The translations under genes and the position numbers were made by a program. The notes under the pieces are model-generated. The model saw only the letters and a program-made list of their open reading frames with translations, was not told where the DNA came from and made no database searches. From NCBI GenBank assembly GCA_017440045.1, contig JAFSIA010000027.1:1-64000 (forward strand): 64,000 nt of DNA. Direction: 5' to 3'. The stretch comes from Lachnospiraceae bacterium (GTDB taxonomy: Bacteria; Bacillota; Clostridia; Lachnospirales; Lachnospiraceae). This document shows positions 47,816-56,133 of the stretch, piece by piece; the stretch's first letter is position 1, and every line of letters starts with the position of its first letter.

Positions 47816-48788
47816 TAGATTTATAAACTATATCAAACATCCCACTTACAATAAGGAAAAGGTGCACAAATTCTTATATGGTTCAAAGGAAAAAGAAGGT
47901 TTCTTAAAGCAGTTTGCAGTATATGCATTGCTTATATGTATCGGATTCGTGTACCTGTATCCACTTCTTTACATGTTGTCAAACAGTTTTATGACACTTG
48001 ATGACCTGCTTGATTCATCAATCAACTGGATACCAAGTACATTTAACCTTGATAACTATGTACAGGCAGGAAACAGTATGGAGTTCTGGTCAACACTGGG
48101 CGATACAGTACTTGTTTGTGGTATACCAACAATAATTAATGTTATTATCTGTTCTATAGTGGGTTATGGTTTTGCCAGATTTGATTTCCCACTTAAGAAG
48201 GTACTTATGGGATTACTTATTTTCACATTTGTACTTCCATCACAGATTACAATGATGCCACTTTACGTTATGTACAATGATTATGGTCTCATTGGTGATA
48301 TTTGGTCATTTATACTTCCGGCAATTTTTGGTCAGGGTCTAAATGCACAGATATTCATATTGATTTTCTATCAGTTTTACAAGATGGTACCAAAGGTACT
48401 TATCGAGGCGGCACAGATTGATGGTGCAGGTTATATAAAGTCATACTTTAGAATTGCCCTTCCATCAGCTAAGCCAGCTATGCTTACAGTATTCTTATTC
48501 TCAATGGTATGGTATTGGAATGAGTCATACTTAACAGAAATGTTCGTTACAGGTCTTACAAAGGCTGAGGAAAGCGGTTGGACAACACTTATGGTTAAGC
48601 TTCAGCAGTTTAACGCTAACTATAGTTCAATGCAGGCGCAGCAGAATACAGGCGTACAGATTAACAATAACGAGTCAATTCAGATGGCTGGTACAATGTT
48701 AAGTATACTTCCACTTCTTATCGCATACTTCCTCTTACAGAGACAATTCGTTGAGAGTATTGATAGAACTGGTATCACAGGTGAATAA
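47790..48788 (+). CDS. Sugar ABC transporter permease (MalG type), second pair
   Basis: This 332-residue protein has a basic N-terminal extension (about 1-35), six helices and the EAA motif IEAAQIDGAGYIKSYFRIALP. It ends LLQRQFVESIDRTGITGE, typical of MalG-like permeases. ATG 47790 is preferred because AGGAGG ends 10 bases upstream; the in-frame ATG at 47781 directly abuts that site. It overlaps the 3' end of the partner permease gene by 26 bases. Confidence 0.9.
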   Translation: MRNVKKQLSRFINYIKHPTYNKEKVHKFLYGSKEKEGFLKQFAVYALLICIGFVYLYPLLYMLSNSFMTLDDLLDSSINWIPSTFNLDNYVQAGNSMEFWSTLGDTVLVCGIPTIINVIICSIVGYGFARFDFPLKKVLMGLLIFTFVLPSQITMMPLYVMYNDYGLIGDIWSFILPAIFGQGLNAQIFILIFYQFYKMVPKVLIEAAQIDGAGYIKSYFRIALPSAKPAMLTVFLFSMVWYWNESYLTEMFVTGLTKAEESGWTTLMVKLQQFNANYSSMQAQQNTGVQINNNESIQMAGTMLSILPLLIAYFLLQRQFVESIDRTGITGE

Positions 48789-48883
48789 TTCCGTAGGGAG
48801 GCTGCCCTCTCCCTGCGTGGTTTATTCGTTTGCAAGTTAATTGCAAACACCATATAACACAAAATTTTTAAGGAGGAAAAAAA

Positions 48884-50383
48884 ATGAAAAATCTTAAGAA
48901 ATTATTAAGTATGTTTCTTGCAGTTGTAATGCTTATGGGCCTTGCAACAGGTTGTGCATTCGGCCCCGACGACGAAGGCGAAGGCGAAAACAAAGATGCA
49001 TGGGATTTCGCTAACCAGGAAATTGATCCTGATACAGGTCTCCCATACATGACAAAGGAAAACATTGAGCTTACATACTTTAACTTCGACTCAGAAGTTC
49101 TTACACAGGAACTTGCAAGAAGATTCGAGGCAAAGTATCCAAACATTAAGGTAAACGTTGTTTACGTTACAGCTAATGTTTCAAATGATACACTTTCAAC
49201 AATGGTATCTTCAGGTGAGACACCAGACTGTTTCATGTTCACAGACTGTGACTTTGCATTATCAAACGAGCTTCTCGGTGATATGACATGGCTTTGGGAG
49301 CATGATAAGGAGAACGAGAACCTTCTTCCAACTATTAACGAGTTAAAGTTAGGTTACTTCTACACAGATCAGAAGTGGGCAACTCCTATGAAGTTCTTCC
49401 CTGGTATCATCTTTGTTGATAAGAACGTTGTTAAGCACTTCAACTTAGAGATGCCAACAGTTGACTGGACATGGGATGAGATGATCACTCTTATTAAGCA
49501 GACAACAGATAAGACAGTTGAGCCAGCTTACTATGGCTTAGGTGTATACAACAGACTTGACTCTTACTACGGAATCGCTGCTTCACAGGATATCGTAGGT
49601 GAGTTTGGTTTCAACGGAAAGACATTCGATCTTAGCGTTTGGGCTGTAGGTGAGCAGGAGTTTGCTGACCTTAAGCTTCAGGGTTATGTAGCTCCAGATA
49701 GAGAAACACAGGCTATGGAAGACTGGTTAGACAACTGGGATGGATGGGCAGGTGCATCAGGTCGTGTTGCTATTATGACAGAGGCTTACTGGACATACCT
49801 TAACCTTTTTGATACAGATGCATACAAGGTTGATTTAGGTGTTAACTTCGTTCCATATCCAATCCCTTCAGTAGAAGAGGTTGAGGGCGTTGCTAATACA
49901 ATTGCTACACTTGACTTCGGTGGAATTTCTGCTACAACAGAGCATCCAAGAGAGGCTTATGAGCTTCTTAAGTGGATGGGATGGGGTGTTGATGGTTGGA
50001 CAGAGAGATTAAAGATCTATGCTGATGAATCATTCACAAACTCATCAGGTCTCCCACTTATCAGAGATTCAGTTCCAGCTCCTATCACATTAGATGAGGA
50101 AATTTGGGCAGCATACAAGGAATTCTACTATGATGGAACAGAGAACGACGAATACTGGGATACATATTTCGCAAATTGTATCCGTCCTGTACCATTTGGT
50201 TGGTTAGCAATTCCAGGTTACTGGACATTCTGTGATCAGTACTTTAACTCAATCGGTATCCACAACTTAGTAGATACAGGTGCTGCTAAGGCTGCAGACT
50301 ATGCAGATGAGGCTACAGCACAGGCTAACGCATACCATGCAGAAGCTATGATGGAGTACTTCGGTATTGATATTAATGAGTAA
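48884..50383 (+). CDS. ABC sugar-binding lipoprotein
   Basis: This 499-residue protein has a lipoprotein signal with lipobox LATGC (Cys24) and a family 1 extracellular solute-binding fold: LTYFNFDSEVLTQELARRFEAKYPNIKVNVVYV near the start, LPLIRDSVPAP and the aromatic-rich C-terminal lobe. It should deliver sugar to the second permease pair. Codon use is narrow (Thr nearly always ACA, Leu often CTT or TTA), as in highly expressed genes. AAGGAGG lies upstream of the ATG. The 95-base gap from the last permease gene holds no terminator that I can see. Confidence 0.92.
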   Translation: MKNLKKLLSMFLAVVMLMGLATGCAFGPDDEGEGENKDAWDFANQEIDPDTGLPYMTKENIELTYFNFDSEVLTQELARRFEAKYPNIKVNVVYVTANVSNDTLSTMVSSGETPDCFMFTDCDFALSNELLGDMTWLWEHDKENENLLPTINELKLGYFYTDQKWATPMKFFPGIIFVDKNVVKHFNLEMPTVDWTWDEMITLIKQTTDKTVEPAYYGLGVYNRLDSYYGIAASQDIVGEFGFNGKTFDLSVWAVGEQEFADLKLQGYVAPDRETQAMEDWLDNWDGWAGASGRVAIMTEAYWTYLNLFDTDAYKVDLGVNFVPYPIPSVEEVEGVANTIATLDFGGISATTEHPREAYELLKWMGWGVDGWTERLKIYADESFTNSSGLPLIRDSVPAPITLDEEIWAAYKEFYYDGTENDEYWDTYFANCIRPVPFGWLAIPGYWTFCDQYFNSIGIHNLVDTGAAKAADYADEATAQANAYHAEAMMEYFGIDINE

Positions 50384-50420
50384 TTAGAAATATACTTAAA
50401 TAATTAAGAGATTTACAGCA

Positions 50421-50449
50421 GACGACCGCGTGAAAAAACGTGGTCGTTT
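50421..50449 (+). terminator. Terminator after the SBP lipoprotein
   Basis: A 10-bp stem (50421-50430 with 50437-50446, one G-T pair) with a 6-base loop, followed by TTTT. It may be leaky, because the next lipoprotein belongs to the same locus by type. Confidence 0.7.
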
Positions 50450-50536
50450 TGCATTTTTTATGTTGACAATATGAATCAAATACTTTAAAATATTGTTATA
50501 AATATTTTAAGAATATTTAAAGGAGGACATTACAAA

Positions 50537-51601
50537 ATGAAAAAGAAGTTACTTGCAATTCTTCTTACAACAGTTATGGCTGTATCTGTAACAGGATGTG
50601 GCGGCGCTGATGATAATAAGGAGACAACAACAGCAAAGAACGAGAAAACAACAGCTGGTCAGACAACAACAGGTGCAGATGCGCCAACAGAAGTTGTTCC
50701 ACCAACACCAGAATTAGCAACACCAGAAGAGCTTCCAGCTCAGCCATTTGCTCACATCACATTTGATGGTGAAGTAGATGAAGGTTACAAGGCTGTAACA
50801 CAGGCTACAAAGGCAGCTGATAGCGCAGGAGACGGTGCAAACTTTGATATCGTTGATGCAACAGATGCTGTATTAACATACGAGGAAGGACCTGTTGGTA
50901 AGTGCCTCTTCATTGATGGTAAGTTTGGTCTTGATCTTGGTCTTAAGCCAACAAACACAGATCAGTATACAGTTTCATTCTGGATGAACGCTGAGAGATT
51001 AGCTACATTTGGTCCTACACTTCAGGTAGGTTACAACATGCACAGAGTAGATAACTCTGGAAACAATGTAACATGGTTCAACGTAACACAGTGTGAGTGG
51101 GGCGATGCTACATTAACAGATGGCGGAAGAATCTTCCCTATGGTATGGAGCCGTAGTGAGACAGGTGATGCTGCAGATGGTACAGATTGCTGGCCATGGA
51201 TGGCAACATTTGATAACACTGTAAAGGGTAAGAAAGAATGGGTTATGGTTACTATCGTATGTACAGGTGAGGAGCAGGTTAGCCCTGTAACTGGCGCTAC
51301 ATATGTAGGCGCTGAGTACTATGTAAACGGTATGAAGTACTATGATTCAGCTGATAACTTTACAAATCACACATATTGGGCAGAGTGGACATGGGATGCT
51401 ACATTAGCTCCAAACATCATGAAGCCAACAGAAGGTGCTGTGTTCCAGTCATACTTCGGTATCAACTACTGGGATACAATCCTTAAGGGATATGTAGATG
51501 ATCTTTATGTATATGATACAGCTCTTACACCAGGTCAGGTTGCTACACTTTACAACTTAGGTAACAAGGACTGCAAGACAGGCGTTGAGGCTGCTCAGTA
51601 A
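50537..51601 (+). CDS. LamG-domain surface lipoprotein
   Basis: This 354-residue protein has lipobox SVTGC (Cys21), a Thr/Pro-rich linker (about 25-70) and a LamG/concanavalin-like domain (about 75-345; PVGKCLFIDGKFGLDLGL, then YTVSFWMNAERLATFG and the closing GYVDDLYVYDTALTPGQVATLYN). There is no catalytic domain, so it is probably a carbohydrate-binding surface protein that captures polysaccharide near the transporters. RBS AAAGGAGG. Its codon use matches the SBP gene before it. It lies between two terminators and may have its own promoter. Confidence 0.85.
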   Translation: MKKKLLAILLTTVMAVSVTGCGGADDNKETTTAKNEKTTAGQTTTGADAPTEVVPPTPELATPEELPAQPFAHITFDGEVDEGYKAVTQATKAADSAGDGANFDIVDATDAVLTYEEGPVGKCLFIDGKFGLDLGLKPTNTDQYTVSFWMNAERLATFGPTLQVGYNMHRVDNSGNNVTWFNVTQCEWGDATLTDGGRIFPMVWSRSETGDAADGTDCWPWMATFDNTVKGKKEWVMVTIVCTGEEQVSPVTGATYVGAEYYVNGMKYYDSADNFTNHTYWAEWTWDATLAPNIMKPTEGAVFQSYFGINYWDTILKGYVDDLYVYDTALTPGQVATLYNLGNKDCKTGVEAAQ

Positions 51602-51621
51602 TTTAATAAAGATTACTATTT

Positions 51622-51650
51622 GAGGCTACCGTAAGGTAGCCTCTTTTTTT
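51622..51650 (+). terminator. Strong terminator ending the ABC locus
   Basis: A perfect 9-bp stem gaggctacc/ggtagcctc (51622-51630 with 51635-51643) with a GTAA tetraloop, followed by at least seven T. It lies 20 bases after the stop. Confidence 0.92.
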
Positions 51651-51687
51651 GTTATATAGGAAAGTTCTAGGAACTTTCCTATATAAC
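51651..51687. repeat. 17-bp perfect palindrome directly after a terminator
   Basis: Perfect 17-bp arms (51651-51667 with 51671-51687) are separated by TAG, starting where the terminator T run ends. Same layout (long arms, 3-base centre, after a terminator) as 58451-58483, with different sequence apart from a shared gaa-agtt core. It is followed by a short GC-richer stretch (51694-51740). Perhaps a REP-like unit. Confidence 0.75.
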
Positions 51688-51802
51688 AAAAAACGCTCCG
51701 CTAAGGAACGCAAATTTTATGTTGCAGTAGCGATGCAAAAGTGCTAAACTTGAAGGAAATGAGGCATATGTAGGAAGGTGCCATAGAAAGGAAGTATGGA
51801 TT

Positions 51803-52828
51803 ATGGAAAAGAAGAATATTGACTGGTCAAATCTAGGTTTTGGATATATAAATACCGATATGAGATTTGTGTCAAATTATAAAAATGGAGCTTGGGATGA
51901 AGGCGCATTAGTGGCAGATCCTATGATTCAGATGAGCGAGTGTGCTGGTGTATTACAGTATGCACAGACATGCTTTGAGGGTATGAAGGCATATACAACA
52001 GAAGATGGTCGTATCGTTACATTTAGACCGGATTTAAACGCAGCTCGTATGGAAGATTCTTGTAAGAGACTTGAGATGCCGGTGTATCCACAGGATAAGT
52101 TCGTTGAGGCTGTTTCAAAAGTAGTTAAAGCAAATCAGGCATATGTGCCACCATATGGTTCAGGCGCAACATTATATATTAGACCTTATATGTTTGGCTC
52201 ATCACCTGTTATCGGTGTAAAGCCAGCTGAGGAATATCAGTTTAGAATCTTTACAACACCAGTTGGTCCATACTTTAAGGGTGGAGTGAAGCCTTTGACA
52301 ATCAGAGTTAGTGATTTCGACAGAGCAGCACCAAATGGAACAGGACATATAAAGGCTGGACTTAACTATGCAATGAGCTTACATCCAATTGTTTCAGCTC
52401 ATCATGAGGGATATGATGAAAATATGTACCTTGATCCAAAGACAAGAACAAAGGTAGAGGAGACAGGTGGAGCAAACTTCTTATTTATCACAAAGGATAA
52501 TAAGGTTGTTACTCCAAAGTCATCAAGTATTCTTCCTTCAATTACACGCCGCTCACTTATGATAGTTGCCAAGGATTACTTAGGTCTTGAGGTAGAGGAG
52601 AGAGAAGTGTATTTAGACGAGCTTAAAGACTTCGCTGAGTGTGGTTTATGTGGAACAGCAGCTGTTATCTCACCAGTAGGAAAGGTAGTAGACCACGGTA
52701 AGGAAATCTGCTTCCCAAGTGGTATGAGTGATATGGGACCAGTGACAAAGAAGCTTTATGACACACTTACAGGTATCCAGATGGGCAGAATAGAAGCTCC
52801 AAAGGGATGGATTCATGAGATTTGCTAA
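51803..52828 (+). CDS. ilvE: Branched-chain amino acid aminotransferase
   Basis: This 341-residue class IV PLP aminotransferase has YAQTCFEGMKAYTTEDG, RPDLNAARMEDSCKRL, the PLP-lysine segment GTGHIKAGLNYAMSLHP, and C-terminal GTAAVISPVGKVVDHGKE. It transfers amino groups between glutamate and the keto acids of leucine, isoleucine and valine in the cytoplasm. The length fits the type II IlvE group. RBS AAAGGAAG. It stands alone. Confidence 0.95.
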   Translation: MEKKNIDWSNLGFGYINTDMRFVSNYKNGAWDEGALVADPMIQMSECAGVLQYAQTCFEGMKAYTTEDGRIVTFRPDLNAARMEDSCKRLEMPVYPQDKFVEAVSKVVKANQAYVPPYGSGATLYIRPYMFGSSPVIGVKPAEEYQFRIFTTPVGPYFKGGVKPLTIRVSDFDRAAPNGTGHIKAGLNYAMSLHPIVSAHHEGYDENMYLDPKTRTKVEETGGANFLFITKDNKVVTPKSSSILPSITRRSLMIVAKDYLGLEVEEREVYLDELKDFAECGLCGTAAVISPVGKVVDHGKEICFPSGMSDMGPVTKKLYDTLTGIQMGRIEAPKGWIHEIC

Positions 52829-52864
52829 TATTAGTATTAGTTCTAAATAGTGAGAATATTATAG

Positions 52865-52905
52865 TATAATATATAGTCTTTTCGCAGACATAATCTGTCT
52901 GCGAA
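52865..52905 (+). promoter_or_regulatory. Possible -10 box and hairpin in the murL leader
   Basis: TATAAT at 52865-52870 is followed by a perfect 10-bp hairpin (52881-52890 with 52896-52905, arm ttcgcagaca) ending 26 bases before the murL GTG. No T run follows, so it may be a leader structure or operator; it could instead be a weak ilvE terminator. Confidence 0.35.
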
Positions 52906-52931
52906 TTGCTATATAATAGGGAGGATTAGGA

Positions 52932-54347
52932 GTGCAGAAATATAAAGAGTTTAGAGATAAATACCAGACATTTATATATGGCGGATACAATATAACAGAG
53001 GATAATGAAAAAATAAATATAGTATACGACTTTGAAGTGCCGGGATTATCAAAATTTGCACCTACATGGTCGTTTCCAAAAAAGAATAATGGTAGTGAAT
53101 TATTTAGCAACAAGAGAAAGTTCAGACAGATGGTGTTCTCTTTGGGCTTAGTTGAACTTATTAGTTATTGGAAGATTGCCTGTCCACCTAAGGTAATTAT
53201 AAAATGTGGATATCTTGATGAAGATATGATTAATTGGTGGAAATCATTGTATTTTAATGGTCTTGGTGAGTTTTATTATACAAATGGAATAGAGGAGAAT
53301 GAAGCGGACTTTATGGATATTGTCATAGAGTATGATGATATAGAAAAAGCATCACTACAAGGTGCAGAGGAACAGATAGAAGATGAGAAATATGTGTCAG
53401 ATTCTTTAAATGGATGTCTTGTACCTATTGGTGGAGGAAAGGATTCGGCACTTACATTAAGCATTTTAAAGGATGAAAAAGACACAAACTATTGTTATAT
53501 TATAAATCCAAGAGGTGCAACCATAGAAACATATAAGGCAGCTGGATATGGTGAGGAGAAAGTTATAGCAGCTCGTAGAACCCTTGACAAAAATATGCTT
53601 GAGCTAAATAAACAGGGATATTTAAATGGTCATACGCCATTTTCTGCAATTGTAGCCTTTTCAGCGACAATCGCAGCTTATATAAATGGATTAAAGTATA
53701 TTGTTTTGTCAAATGAATCCAGTGCCAATGAAAGCACTGTGGAAGGAAGCTATGTGAATCATCAGTATTCAAAGAGCTTTCAGTTTGAAAATGATTTTCA
53801 TCAGTATGAGAAAAAGTATATAGGCAGTGGGACATACTACTTTAGTTTGCTTCGACCTATGAGTGAGTTTCAGATTGCAAAGTATTTCTCTAAGTGTACA
53901 GAGTACCACGATATTTTTAGAAGCTGTAACGTGGGAAGCAAGGAGGATATCTGGTGTGGACATTGTCCTAAGTGCCTCTTTGTATGGTTAATTTTATCAC
54001 CATTCTTATCTCAGAGGAGACTTACAGAGATATTTGGAAGAAATATGGCTGATGATAAGGAAATGGAGTTTTATTTTTCACAGCTTATCGGCATGGAAAA
54101 GGAGAAGCCTTTTGAATGTGTAGGCAGCAGAGATGAAATAAATGCAGCTATAACACTTACTATTAGAGACTTTGATACAGGATTTAACAAGGGCGATAAG
54201 CTCCCATATCTCTTTGAGTTATACAAAGAAAAGGGATTATATGAAAAAAATCTTTCACAGTGTGAGACATTTAATACATTTTATGACGAGAGACATTTGA
54301 TACCGGCTAAATATGTAGAGCTTTTAGAAAAGCTTGGCATAAAGTAG
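52932..54347 (+). CDS. MurL-like PP-loop protein (UDP-MurNAc-L-Ala-L-Glu epimerase candidate)
   Basis: This 471-residue protein has a PP-loop ATP-binding motif IGGGKDSALT (Gly167-Ser172). The central part reads HTPFSAIVAFSATIAAY and SNESSANESTV. A cysteine cluster WCGHCPKC follows (Cys342, Cys345, Cys348). This matches the architecture I know for MurL, the ATP-dependent epimerase that converts UDP-MurNAc-L-Ala-L-Glu to the D-Glu form in Xanthomonas. A MurD gene lies 69 bases downstream, as in the MurD2-MurL pair. The identification is by motif and context. Alternatives are other PP-loop enzymes such as QueC-like proteins. The start is GTG 52932 with GGGAGG upstream. Confidence 0.7.
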   Translation: MQKYKEFRDKYQTFIYGGYNITEDNEKINIVYDFEVPGLSKFAPTWSFPKKNNGSELFSNKRKFRQMVFSLGLVELISYWKIACPPKVIIKCGYLDEDMINWWKSLYFNGLGEFYYTNGIEENEADFMDIVIEYDDIEKASLQGAEEQIEDEKYVSDSLNGCLVPIGGGKDSALTLSILKDEKDTNYCYIINPRGATIETYKAAGYGEEKVIAARRTLDKNMLELNKQGYLNGHTPFSAIVAFSATIAAYINGLKYIVLSNESSANESTVEGSYVNHQYSKSFQFENDFHQYEKKYIGSGTYYFSLLRPMSEFQIAKYFSKCTEYHDIFRSCNVGSKEDIWCGHCPKCLFVWLILSPFLSQRRLTEIFGRNMADDKEMEFYFSQLIGMEKEKPFECVGSRDEINAAITLTIRDFDTGFNKGDKLPYLFELYKEKGLYEKNLSQCETFNTFYDERHLIPAKYVELLEKLGIK

Positions 54348-54416
54348 AACGCTCTCATATTTTGTTAAAAAAAATAATCGTAAATCATAGATGGTTATAA
54401 GAAGGGAAGGATAGCT

Positions 54417-55802
54417 ATGAGACAGACTATTCGTAAGCATATAGAAGGAAAATCTGTAGGTATTTTAGGCTTTGGTCGTGAGGGCAGGGCTACATTACCA
54501 TGGATTTTAGAGGACAATACGGCGTCTAAGGTGGCTATCTTAGATTTAAATCCAGTCACATTGCCTGATGATATTAATGCAAAATATGGAGATAAAATAC
54601 AGCTTATAACAGGTGAAGACTATCAGAAAAATTTAAATGATTTCGATGTGATTTTCAAAAGTCCCGGAATAGTCTTAGATAAGGAAAAAGATTATTATAC
54701 ATGTAAGATATTGTCTGAGATGGATATATTCTTTGAGACATACAAAAATCAGATTATTGGAATAACAGGTACAAAGGGTAAGAGCACAACTACGACACTT
54801 ATGTATCACGTCGTAAAGATGGCAGGAAAAAAGGCATTACTTGCGGGAAATATAGGAATTCCGGTGTTCGACATAGCGAGGGACATAGATAAGGAAACAT
54901 TGCTTGTTGTGGAGCTTTCATGTCATCAGCTTGAGTATGCCACAGTATCGCCATATATAGGAGTGCTGCTTAACATTCATGAGGAACATTTAGACCATTA
55001 TGGAACTATGGAAAAATATGTGGCAGCTAAGGAAAATATATATAGGAATCAGATTTTAGACGATATATTATTCTGTCAGCAGGAGCTTAGTCCGAGGGAT
55101 GCCAAATCAAAAGTGATTACCGTAGGGGCGATGGATGTTTGTGGAGATGAGGACGCAGATATTTATGTGAAGGATAATGTTATAAATATAAAGTCAAATA
55201 AGCTTGGTGAGACAAATTTATCATATCAAATTCCGGTAGATGACATTCCGCTTATGGGCAATCACAATTATTATGATATAGCAGTTGTTTATGGTATAGC
55301 AAAGTATCTTAATATTGATGATAATACGTTTGAGGAGGCTTTGAAAACATATGAGCCATTGCCTCACAGACTACAAAATATAGGAACTGTTGATGGTATA
55401 ACGTTTTATGATGATTCTATATCAACAATAGATGAGACAACTATTCAAGCTCTGAATACGCTTAAAGATGCTGACAGTGTCATAATAGGAGGCATGGATA
55501 GAGGTATAAGCTATGAAAGCCTCGAGAAATATTTATCTGAATGTAAGGTGCCGCATATTATTCTTATGGAGGCAACAGGTCAGCGAATATATAAAGAAAT
55601 TGAGGAAAATTATCCTGATTTCAAGAGTAAGGAGAGGATTGTATTGGTTTCCAATCTTCAGGAAGCAGTGAAGGTTGCAAAGGAAGTTACATCAAAGGGT
55701 AAATCATGTGTAATGTCACCGGCAGCGGCAAGCTACGGTATATTTAAGAATTTCGAGGAGCGAGGTCAGGTTTTTAAAAAACTTGTTCACGAAAAAATAT
55801 AG
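54417..55802 (+). CDS. murD: UDP-N-acetylmuramoyl-L-alanine glutamate ligase (MurD, possibly MurD2)
   Basis: This 461-residue protein has the Mur-ligase layout: N-terminal SVGILGFGREGRATLPW, ATP loop GITGTKGKSTTTTLM, HEEHLDHYGTMEKYVAAK, and C-terminal YDDSISTIDETTIQAL with SPAAASYGIFKNFEERGQVFK. It adds glutamate to UDP-MurNAc-L-alanine. Because a MurL-like gene lies directly upstream, it may use L-glutamate (MurD2 type) instead of D-glutamate. RBS AAGGGAAGG. A terminator follows 8 bases after the stop. Confidence 0.92.
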   Translation: MRQTIRKHIEGKSVGILGFGREGRATLPWILEDNTASKVAILDLNPVTLPDDINAKYGDKIQLITGEDYQKNLNDFDVIFKSPGIVLDKEKDYYTCKILSEMDIFFETYKNQIIGITGTKGKSTTTTLMYHVVKMAGKKALLAGNIGIPVFDIARDIDKETLLVVELSCHQLEYATVSPYIGVLLNIHEEHLDHYGTMEKYVAAKENIYRNQILDDILFCQQELSPRDAKSKVITVGAMDVCGDEDADIYVKDNVINIKSNKLGETNLSYQIPVDDIPLMGNHNYYDIAVVYGIAKYLNIDDNTFEEALKTYEPLPHRLQNIGTVDGITFYDDSISTIDETTIQALNTLKDADSVIIGGMDRGISYESLEKYLSECKVPHIILMEATGQRIYKEIEENYPDFKSKERIVLVSNLQEAVKVAKEVTSKGKSCVMSPAAASYGIFKNFEERGQVFKKLVHEKI

Positions 55803-55810
55803 GAGATATA

Positions 55811-55846
55811 AAAGGTTAGAGGTTATGTTTGACTTCTAACCTTTTT
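55811..55846 (+). terminator. Terminator after murD
   Basis: A 12-bp stem (55811-55822 with 55833-55844, one G-T pair) with a 10-base loop runs into TTTTT. Confidence 0.82.
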
Positions 55847-55851
55847 GATTT

Positions 55852-55878
55852 AATCGAAGTTGCAAAGCAATTACGATT
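55852..55878. repeat. Degenerate copy of the AATCGAAGTTGC palindrome
   Basis: Left arm aatcgaagttgc (55852-55863), aaa centre, and right arm gcaattacgatt (55867-55878) with two mismatches. It lies just after the murD terminator, as the perfect copy at 58451-58483 lies after the arabinanase terminator. The remainder of the 55803-56133 gap is covered by the terminator and the conserved block at 55916-56010. Confidence 0.6.
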
Positions 55879-55915
55879 TGATTTAATGACACTATCATTA
55901 AATAATTTGTAGGGG

Positions 55916-56010
55916 TATTAAGAAGGTGTTAAATTGCTATTAACAATCTGAGATTCCATAGACTTTTAAATTTGTGTACTGTACAATCAACACATACATA
56001 CCGTGATAAA
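55916..56010 (+). promoter_or_regulatory. Conserved upstream block of the first arabinanase gene
   Basis: This 95-base stretch aligns without gaps to 58490-58584 (constant offset 2574) at roughly two-thirds identity by hand count. The best-kept core is tattaa-aag ... ttaaat ... tattaacaat, and catac ... cgtg is kept near the end. The two blocks end about 120 and 80 bases before the start codons of paralogous genes. Likely promoter or operator region; no classical -35/-10 was chosen. Confidence 0.55.
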
Positions 56011-56133
56011 TATATAAATAAAATACTGCGAGTAAAGAATATTTCCAGGTTATATTTATTTGTAGTAAGGTGGGTGATTATATATTTGTTTCGAGTTTGT
56101 ATATAAAAACTGCACAAAAAATTGGAGGGAATT

